A stretch of 64,000 nt of DNA from Paenibacillus allorhizosphaerae. Lineage in GTDB: Bacteria > Bacillota > Bacilli > Paenibacillales > NBRC-103111. The DNA lies in assembly GCF_910594985.1 (NCBI RefSeq), contig NZ_CAJVCE010000009.1, positions 62,001-126,000 on the forward strand. The letters are read 5' to 3'. The position numbers were made by a program, and so were the translations under genes. This document shows, in pieces, positions 58,307-64,000 of this stretch (positions are counted from its first letter, which is position 1; each line of letters begins with the position of its first letter). The notes under the pieces are model-generated. The model was given only the letters and a program-made list of their open reading frames with translations, had not been told where the DNA came from and did not search any database.

Positions 58307-60127
58307 TTAACTTTGAACCGCGTTGATAGACGTATTCCGTACAAGAATCTCATTCTTACGAAGCAGCATTTCGAATGTCTTGGCCGGGAGCGGCTTGCCG
58401 AATAAAAAGCCCTGCACCTCATCGCAGCCGTACCGTCTGAGATATTCGTACTGCTCGACCGTTTCCACTCCCTCGGCAATGACATTGAGTCCCAGGCTGC
58501 GGCATAAGGAAATGATCGTATTCGCTATGACCGCATTCGGTATTTGCTGGACGAATCGCCGATCGATTTTGAGCGCATGTACATCGAACTGCATCAAATA
58601 ATTCAAAGAAGAGTAGCCTGTCCCGAAATCGTCGATCGAAATATGGATGCCCAAGCTGCGAAGTTCCCGCAATTTCACGATGTTCGTATGTTCCGACCGC
58701 ATCAAGCCGCTTTCCGTTATTTCAATCTCCAGCCATTCCGGGCTCAGACGGGTTTGTGCGATCACTTCCTTGATCATCGGAATGAAATCATCCTGCTGCA
58801 GCTGTCTGGACGAACAATTGACCGCGACGCGCACCGGGGGCAATCCTTGGTCCTGCCAAGCTTTGTTTTGCCGGCAAGCCTCTCTTAACACCCATTTGCC
58901 GAGTGGAATAATAAAGCCGGTCTCCTCCGCAAGCGGTATAAATTCGAGCGGAGAGATGGTGCCGCTCTCCGGATGATCCCAGCGGATCAACGCCTCGACG
59001 CATTGAATTTTACTCGTCCCCGTATGATACCGGGGTTGGTAATGCAGCACGAATTCATTTTCCCTGAGCGCGCGGTTGAAGTCGCTGACCATCATGAAAT
59101 TTTTATATATTTTTTCGCTCATTTTCGGCTCGTACAAACCGTAATCCTTTTTGCCCCTTGATTTAACCTGACACATCGCGATATCCGCATGTTGAATTAA
59201 ATCCTCCGCCCGGCCGCCATGGTCCGGAAACAGGCTGATCCCGATGCTCGCGCTGATGTGGAACAAATGCCCGGCGTAATAAAGCGGTTCTTCCATAATG
59301 CGCAGCAGCTGTTTGCAAAGCAACTCCGCCTCTTCTATTCGGTCGATCCGGGAGAGCACCGCAAATTCGTCCCCGTCCATTCGAGCGAGCACCTTCGTTT
59401 GCGGCAGTGCCTCCCGGATTTTACGGGAAACGACCTGCAATACCCGATCTCCCATTTCATGGCCGAACGTATCGTTGATCGGTTTAAACCAGTCCAATCC
59501 CAAAAAAAGGACGCCGACTTTGGAACGCTCCGACTCAGCCGCCGTCAATGCCTGCTCCAGCCGTTCAATGAAATAACGCCGGTTGGGAAGGCTGGTCAAA
59601 GGATCCAGATAGGCAAGACGTTCCATCTTTAGGCCGGCATGATATTTCTCTATAATTTCTCCGAGCAAAAATGACAGCATCTCGACCACTTTTACATTTT
59701 CTTTGTTCGGCGTACACACGTGTCTGGAGTATACGGCGAATGTGCCAAGCACCTTATTCGACGCGGATAATACCGGCAACGACCAGCAGGACCTTATGTC
59801 GAGCCGTCGCGCTATATCCCTCCACGGACGGCAGGCGGGATCGGACCATAAATTCGATACGATCACCGTTTTTTTGTGCCATGCCGCCGATCCGCACGCC
59901 CCTCTTCCCGGGCCGATCTTCACAACGTCGATGGATCGGCTGTATTCACCCGGCAGACTCGGTGCGGCGGCCAGCTGCAGCATCTCCCCGGTTTCATCCA
60001 CCAGATGAATGGAACAAATCTTGTCTGCAAATATCGTTTCTACGATTCTGATCAGCTTATGTAATATGTCGGATAAAGGCCGTCCGTTCACCATCATTTC
60101 CAATACTTCTTGGTGGCCCTTTATCAT
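58307..60127 (-). CDS. GAF-GGDEF-EAL c-di-GMP signalling protein, probable phosphodiesterase
   Basis: A 606-residue cytoplasmic protein: GAF domain (about 15-160), GGDEF domain (about 170-335) and EAL domain (about 345-590). The EAL site is intact: VEALIRW (E378), NCS, EITES, the DDFGTGYSSL Asp pair, KIDRRFV and AEGVET. The GGDEF site is degenerate: DGDEF at 251-255 and GLDWF in place of the DxDxF metal Asp at about 210. So it most likely breaks down c-di-GMP, with GAF and GGDEF as sensory or GTP-binding parts. AGGAGG precedes the ATG. A c-di-GMP riboswitch lies in its leader. Confidence 0.93.
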   Translation of the reverse strand: MIKGHQEVLEMMVNGRPLSDILHKLIRIVETIFADKICSIHLVDETGEMLQLAAAPSLPGEYSRSIDVVKIGPGRGACGSAAWHKKTVIVSNLWSDPACRPWRDIARRLDIRSCWSLPVLSASNKVLGTFAVYSRHVCTPNKENVKVVEMLSFLLGEIIEKYHAGLKMERLAYLDPLTSLPNRRYFIERLEQALTAAESERSKVGVLFLGLDWFKPINDTFGHEMGDRVLQVVSRKIREALPQTKVLARMDGDEFAVLSRIDRIEEAELLCKQLLRIMEEPLYYAGHLFHISASIGISLFPDHGGRAEDLIQHADIAMCQVKSRGKKDYGLYEPKMSEKIYKNFMMVSDFNRALRENEFVLHYQPRYHTGTSKIQCVEALIRWDHPESGTISPLEFIPLAEETGFIIPLGKWVLREACRQNKAWQDQGLPPVRVAVNCSSRQLQQDDFIPMIKEVIAQTRLSPEWLEIEITESGLMRSEHTNIVKLRELRSLGIHISIDDFGTGYSSLNYLMQFDVHALKIDRRFVQQIPNAVIANTIISLCRSLGLNVIAEGVETVEQYEYLRRYGCDEVQGFLFGKPLPAKTFEMLLRKNEILVRNTSINAVQS

Positions 60128-60227
60128 GAGTCGGCATCCTCCTGTCCGTTTATTTGGATGTTCATCGCTGACGATCCTTCGTCATCGGTCTGCTTTTCGT
60201 CAATATCCCTCCCACGAGAAATAAAAA

Positions 60228-60254
60228 AAATCCAGTCCGAATAAGACTGGATTT
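60228..60254 (-). terminator. Riboswitch expression-platform terminator
   Basis: Minus-strand AAATCCAGTC-TTATTCG-GACTGGATTT followed by T, a ten-pair perfect stem with a seven-base loop, just after the c-di-GMP aptamer and before the start codon region. Confidence 0.9.
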
Positions 60255-60261
60255 GATCGTA

Positions 60262-60364
60262 GCGATCCCTTCCTAATTCGGCAACCCGGCTGTCGTAGCG
60301 ATCCCGCTTTAGACCCGCAGCTTTGCGTCCCCACTTTTCAATGGGTTTGCCCTTTGTCGTTAGA
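60262..60364 (-). ncRNA. Cyclic di-GMP-I (GEMM-I) riboswitch aptamer
   Basis: Minus-strand sequence carries the GEMM-I core in order: AAGGGCAAACC, a CCATT-GAAA-AGTGG hairpin with GNRA loop, GGGGACGCAAAGC, GGGTCTAAAG, then CGACAGCCGGGTTGCCG closing the second stem. The spacing fits the class. Together with the terminator directly downstream it forms an ON/OFF switch in the leader of the GAF-GGDEF-EAL gene, so c-di-GMP should control the gene that destroys it. Confidence 0.9.
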
Positions 60365-60427
60365 ACATTTCAAAGAAACGATCAGTAGTTATATTGACCT
60401 AGTCGCTTAGATTCATATGCATCACTT

Positions 60428-60456
60428 ATTATACACTTACATAATTCGACAGTAAA
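60428..60456 (-). promoter_or_regulatory. Promoter of the riboswitch-controlled gene
   Basis: Minus-strand TTTACT (60456-60451) and TATAAT (60433-60428) separated by 17 bp, upstream of the aptamer. Confidence 0.75.
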
Positions 60457-60484
60457 TATAAAATTTTGCGTTTTTTTGCTCCTC

Positions 60485-61471
60485 TTATGCCGGATCCGCC
60501 GGAAACCGCAGGCCGATTTGCTTTCTCGCCTCATCCATGATTTCCATCGCCGTCAAGGAGACGGCATGAGAGTTCATAGTAGATTCGACGCAGCCTTTTT
60601 GCAGTAACCCGATAAATTCCCTCACCTCATGCGACATTGCGTTGGTAGTGTCTGGTTCCACTACACTCTCGACCCTTCCGTCTTTATAGCGAATATGGAC
60701 ATGGCCCGGATCATTGATTTTATCGATCACCATCGTTCCTTCCTCACCCTGGATTTCGGCAGGCAAATCTGAATTTGAAATTTTCGAGTGCATGACGACG
60801 GCCTCCATGTCCCGGTACTTTAGAATCAGACTTCCTTCCCCGTCCACTCCGGAGTCCAGAAGGATGCCGCTCGCCTGAATCCGCTCCGGTTTCCCGAACA
60901 AAGCCGCCATAGGATAAATGCAATAAATTCCGAGATCCATCAAGGAGCCGTTGGATAATTCTGGATTGAACGCGTTCAGTACTTTTCCTTGCTTGTAAGC
61001 GTCGTACCGGGACGAATATTTGCAATAGCTCGCAACATAGCGCCGCACGCGTCCGATTTTCGGCAAGTGGTCGCGGATCGCCTGAAACTGGGGAACCGTC
61101 GTAGACTTTAAAGCCTCCATGAGCAGAACACGGTTGTTTACGGCAGCCGCGATCATGTCCTGCACTTCGCGTGCATTGGAAGCGAACGGTTTTTCACACA
61201 GTACGTGCTTCCCGCGATTCATGCAGATGATCGCCTGCTTCGCATGAAAAGCGTTAGGGCTGGCGATATATACGGCGTCCAGCTCATGACTTTCTGCCAT
61301 GCGCTCCAGATCCGTAAAACGGTGCGGAATATCCCATGCCTCCCCGAATGCGCGAGCCTTCTCCTCCGTGCGCGAGTAGACGGCGGTCAGTGCAAAGTGT
61401 TCCGACTCGCGAGCCGCTTCAATAAATTTCTCAGTAATCCAGTTCGTTCCGATAACCCCAAACCGTATCAT
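60485..61471 (-). CDS. Gfo/Idh/MocA-family oxidoreductase
   Basis: A 328-residue NAD(P)-dependent dehydrogenase. Rossmann start MIRFGVIGTNWITEKFIEAA, LCEKPFASN with the EKP lysine near 92, and a C-terminal sheet (GEGSLILKYRDMEAVVMHSK). It resembles bacterial trans-1,2-dihydrobenzene-1,2-diol-dehydrogenase-like proteins; the substrate is unknown. ATG at 61471 has GGGGGA upstream. The longer frame upstream is not a real start. It does not belong to the polyamine operon: 187 bp separate them. Confidence 0.88.
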   Translation of the reverse strand: MIRFGVIGTNWITEKFIEAARESEHFALTAVYSRTEEKARAFGEAWDIPHRFTDLERMAESHELDAVYIASPNAFHAKQAIICMNRGKHVLCEKPFASNAREVQDMIAAAVNNRVLLMEALKSTTVPQFQAIRDHLPKIGRVRRYVASYCKYSSRYDAYKQGKVLNAFNPELSNGSLMDLGIYCIYPMAALFGKPERIQASGILLDSGVDGEGSLILKYRDMEAVVMHSKISNSDLPAEIQGEEGTMVIDKINDPGHVHIRYKDGRVESVVEPDTTNAMSHEVREFIGLLQKGCVESTMNSHAVSLTAMEIMDEARKQIGLRFPADPA

Positions 61472-61658
61472 TGGCAATCCCCCATCTCTAAATTGAAAAA
61501 CACCCCTTGTATGGCAGCGGAATACTCTCACTTTACCAAACGAAGAGATGTTTTTCATGTCGGAACGAAGAAGCTTTCGCTTCCCCATTCCGACAGTTCG
61601 GTTGCTGTGCTATGATGCACCGACGCAAATAGCTGCCAGCGCTTGTGCCTGCGTTCGG

Positions 61659-62702
61659 TTACTTTTTGCCCGCTTTCAACTCGGTCCACAAGCGGTCGTA
61701 TACTTTAGCCTGCTCGCCGGTGTCCTTGATCCACTCCGTTTGCTTGAGCTGATCGGCGGTCAAGTTCAGCATCGGGATGCTGCGGAATTCTTTGCTGTGC
61801 AGCGCTTGCGCTTTCTCGTTCGGATCGCTGTAGCCGATCGACTCGTAGTTTTTGGCGCTCACTTCCGGCTCGAACATGTAGTTGATGAATTTTTCGGCGA
61901 GCGACTTATTTTTCGCCCCTTTCGGGATCGCGTAATTATCCGCGAAGATGAGCGCGCCCTCCTTCGGAACGACGAATCCGAGATCGATGTTTTTTCCTTC
62001 GCTGACGATTTTGGCCGCATCTCCGGACCAGACCGTACCGATCCAAGCTTCCTCGGCGATAAATTTTTGCTTGATGTTATCGGTATCGAAGGCGAGCACG
62101 TTCGGCAGCAAATTTTTCAGATCGGCAACGGCCGCTTGCAGCTGCTTTTCATCTTTCGTGCTGTTGGAGAACCCGTTCTTTTTCAGCCCCATGCCGATGA
62201 CTTCCTTTTGGTCGTCCAGCAGGATGACTTTGCCTTTATACTGCGGCTTCCACAGATCGGCCCAGCTTTGAACCGGATCTTTGACGAACTTTTTGTTGTA
62301 TGCGATGCCGGTTACGCCCGACGTGTAAACCAGCGAATACTTGTTGCCGGGATCGAAGGGCAGGTTTTGCATGTTCGCGGCGATGTTTTTCGCATTGGGG
62401 ATATTGTCCTTATTCAGCTCTTCGAGCAGCCCGAGCTTGATCATCGTCGCCACCATGTAATCGGAAGGCTGGATCAGGTCGTACTTGGAACCCCCTGCCT
62501 GCAGCTTCGCAAGCAGTTCTTCGTTGTTCGAAAACGTATCGTAGCGCACTTTGACGTTAAATTTTTTCTCAAACTCTTTCAATACTTCCTCGTCGAAATT
62601 GTCCGCCCAGCTGTAAATGCGCAGCTCCTCCTTTAAAGAACAGCCGGAAAATACGGTGAGCGCGAGCAGCAGGCAGACCAGCAAACTTGCGTAACGTTTC
62701 AT
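61659..62702 (-). CDS. potD: Spermidine/putrescine-binding lipoprotein PotD
   Basis: A 347-residue lipoprotein. The signal peptide ends in VFSGC (Cys about 21); the mature part opens with LRIYSWADNFDEEVLKEFEK, then KYDLIQPSDYMVATMIKLGL, YTSGVTGIAYNKKFV and WSGDAAKIVSEGKNI. These match PotD-type polyamine-binding proteins (PF13416/13343-like) that deliver spermidine or putrescine to PotBC. It follows potC by 32 bp in the operon. The ATP-binding gene potA lies beyond the window. Confidence 0.93.
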   Translation of the reverse strand: MKRYASLLVCLLLALTVFSGCSLKEELRIYSWADNFDEEVLKEFEKKFNVKVRYDTFSNNEELLAKLQAGGSKYDLIQPSDYMVATMIKLGLLEELNKDNIPNAKNIAANMQNLPFDPGNKYSLVYTSGVTGIAYNKKFVKDPVQSWADLWKPQYKGKVILLDDQKEVIGMGLKKNGFSNSTKDEKQLQAAVADLKNLLPNVLAFDTDNIKQKFIAEEAWIGTVWSGDAAKIVSEGKNIDLGFVVPKEGALIFADNYAIPKGAKNKSLAEKFINYMFEPEVSAKNYESIGYSDPNEKAQALHSKEFRSIPMLNLTADQLKQTEWIKDTGEQAKVYDRLWTELKAGKK

Positions 62703-62734
62703 CGCATGAAGACCCCTTTCCTTGGACTAAAATA

Positions 62735-63505
62735 TTATGATCTCCGCCGGATTCGTTCCGCAAGGGTGACGGAGCCTATCGTAAACGCAATCAGCAGCGT
62801 ACACAACGCATTGATTTCGGGGGAAATCCCCCTTTTCACCAAACCGTAAATGTAGAGCGGCAGCGTCGTCGAGCCCGGACCGGACACGAAGAAGCTGATC
62901 ATGAAATCATCGAGCGATAAAGTAAAGGCAAGCAGCGCCCCCGCGGCAATCGCGGGCATAATGACCGGCAGCGTCACATGCCGGAACGTCTGCCACGGCC
63001 CGGCCCCGAGATCGCTGGCCGCTTCTTCGTATACGCTGCTCGTTCCTTGCAGCCGCGCGGAGACGACGGCGTACACGAACGACAAGCTGAACGTCACATG
63101 CGCAATGATCATCGTCCCGGCTCCGAGCGGAATGAGCAGCTGGCTGAACATGCCGAGCAGCGAGATGCCCATCACGATGTCCGGCACGACGACCGGGAGC
63201 AGCAGCAGCGCGCGAGCCGCTTGTTCGCCCTTCATCCGGTACCGCTCGAGCCCGAGCGCCGCTCCGGTTCCAAGCGCGGTAGCGATGAAGGTAGATACGA
63301 AACCGACGAGCAGACTGTTCAGCAGCGCTTCGATCACCCGTTCGTTCGTAAAGAGCGACGCATACCACTTCCACGTCCAGCCTTGCCACACCGCATTCAC
63401 CCGCGAATCATTAAAGGAGTACAGCATCACGACCGCAATCGGCACGTACAAAAAAGCAAGTACGGCCCATATATACACGGACCATCGCCGGTGATTTCCG
63501 GTCAC
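62735..63505 (-). CDS. potC: Spermidine/putrescine permease PotC
   Basis: A 256-residue permease with six membrane helices. The ATPase-contact EAA motif is EEAASDLGAGPWQTFRHVTL near residues 164-183. It starts with GTG at 63505, overlapping the potB stop by four bases. TLSLDDFMISFFVSGPGSTT is the conserved loop before the last helices. Confidence 0.92.
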   Translation of the reverse strand: MTGNHRRWSVYIWAVLAFLYVPIAVVMLYSFNDSRVNAVWQGWTWKWYASLFTNERVIEALLNSLLVGFVSTFIATALGTGAALGLERYRMKGEQAARALLLLPVVVPDIVMGISLLGMFSQLLIPLGAGTMIIAHVTFSLSFVYAVVSARLQGTSSVYEEAASDLGAGPWQTFRHVTLPVIMPAIAAGALLAFTLSLDDFMISFFVSGPGSTTLPLYIYGLVKRGISPEINALCTLLIAFTIGSVTLAERIRRRS

Positions 63506-64000
63506 ATCGTCCCACCCCGCTTCGCTCCGCCGGCTCCGGTCAATCGGCTGACCCACGACTGCATGACGCCGATGGCCGCCAGCGACAGAATGATTAGATA
63601 CACCGATAAAGCCGCACCGAACGGCCAGTCTCTTGCAGACAAGAACTGGTTCTGGATGACGTTCCCGAGCAGTTGGGATTTGGCCCCTCCCATAATATCG
63701 GGAATAACGAACATGCCGATCGAGCTGACGAACACCAGCATGCAGCCGGTGAACACCCCGGGCAGCGACATCGGCCATACGACCGCCCAGAACGCGCGGC
63801 GCGGGGCCGCACCCAGATCGGAAGCGGCTTCAAGCCATGACTTATCGATCTTCTCCAGCGTCACATAGACGGGTAATATAACGAACGGCAGCAGCGTGTA
63901 CACCATTCCCAGAAACACGGCTTCTTTGTTGTACAGCAGCTGCAGCGGCTCGCCGATCCACCCCAAGCGCTCCAGCAGCGTGTTGATCACCCCTTGCGAA
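63502..64000 (-). CDS. potB: Spermidine/putrescine permease PotB, C-terminal part (cut by window edge)
   Basis: The last 165 or so residues are in the window; the frame stays open to the right edge. It carries the EAA motif LEAASDLGAAPRRAFWAVVW and the PotB-type LLPFVILPVYVTLEKID and MGGAKSQLLGNVIQNQFLSA stretches. It overlaps potC (ATGTGA). Confidence 0.9.
   Translation of the reverse strand, partial: SQGVINTLLERLGWIGEPLQLLYNKEAVFLGMVYTLLPFVILPVYVTLEKIDKSWLEAASDLGAAPRRAFWAVVWPMSLPGVFTGCMLVFVSSIGMFVIPDIMGGAKSQLLGNVIQNQFLSARDWPFGAALSVYLIILSLAAIGVMQSWVSRLTGAGGAKRGGTM

Noticed and set aside
1..64000. CRISPR array, tRNA/rRNA genes, insertion sequence or prophage
   Set aside because: No regularly spaced repeats, cloverleaf-type sequences, transposase or integrase motifs were recognised in the window.

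Overview
The window looks like chromosomal DNA of a Paenibacillaceae bacterium (Paenibacillus or Cohnella-like). The signs are a Firmicute-style strong AGGAGG ribosome-binding site before most genes, frequent TTG and GTG starts, a consensus CcpA cre box, a YjcZ-type 36-residue sporulation peptide, a DUF7667-like small protein, a very large surface protein with three C-terminal SLH domains, and many proteins that resemble Bacillus subtilis ones (GuaD, YfhP, HemY, NfrA1, PepT, DeoD). No phage, plasmid, insertion sequence, CRISPR array, rRNA or tRNA was seen. The gene content is a mosaic of short independent units separated by clear Rho-independent terminators.

Layout. 1-4.7 kb: end of a two-component system, an amidohydrolase, a GuaD-like deaminase, and a MerR-SDR unit with a textbook 19-bp-spacer MerR promoter, then an HxlR regulator. 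4.8-14.5 kb: a beta-propeller lipoprotein and, convergent to it, an 8.7-kb gene for a 2,906-residue SLH-anchored surface protein (Kelch, Fn3, three tandem ~100-residue modules, cadherin-like sandwiches, SLH). 14.7-31.9 kb: HxlR/RibD-type reductase pair, a membrane-tailed beta-lactamase-family protein with a VOC protein, an orphan sugar-binding lipoprotein behind a cre box, a PchR-like AraC regulator, transporters (AEC, MATE, a two-gene ABC exporter) and several decayed genes. 31.9-46.2 kb: mostly housekeeping genes (PIG-L deacetylase, DUF441, deoD, hemY, a ParB-like protein, BadF-type kinase, pepT, MOSC protein), then a LacI regulator followed by a phytanoyl-CoA dioxygenase-family gene, a nitroreductase, an AlkD-like repair protein and a kinase-like phosphotransferase. 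46.3-60.4 kb: a PAS-PAS-GGDEF cyclase, a membrane M48 protease overlapping a lipase-like gene, a VanY-type lipoprotein, a DHODH-like pseudoenzyme fused to a duplicated membrane domain, a compact Gfo/Idh-cupin-beta-helix operon, a set of small proteins, and a GAF-GGDEF-EAL protein whose leader carries a c-di-GMP-I riboswitch with a terminator. 60.5-64 kb: another Gfo/Idh oxidoreductase and the potB-potC-potD part of a spermidine/putrescine ABC importer running off the right edge.

The two points most worth following are (1) the DHODH-like/membrane fusion at 50854-52791, which keeps the TIM-barrel ends but has lost the catalytic serine motif and is joined to two tandem copies of an HDR-containing four-helix membrane unit, and (2) the c-di-GMP circuit: an apparently intact cyclase (46340) and a phosphodiesterase-type protein with a degenerate GGDEF site (58307) that is itself preceded by a c-di-GMP riboswitch. 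All calls come from reading the sequence and from remembered family motifs; no database search was run.
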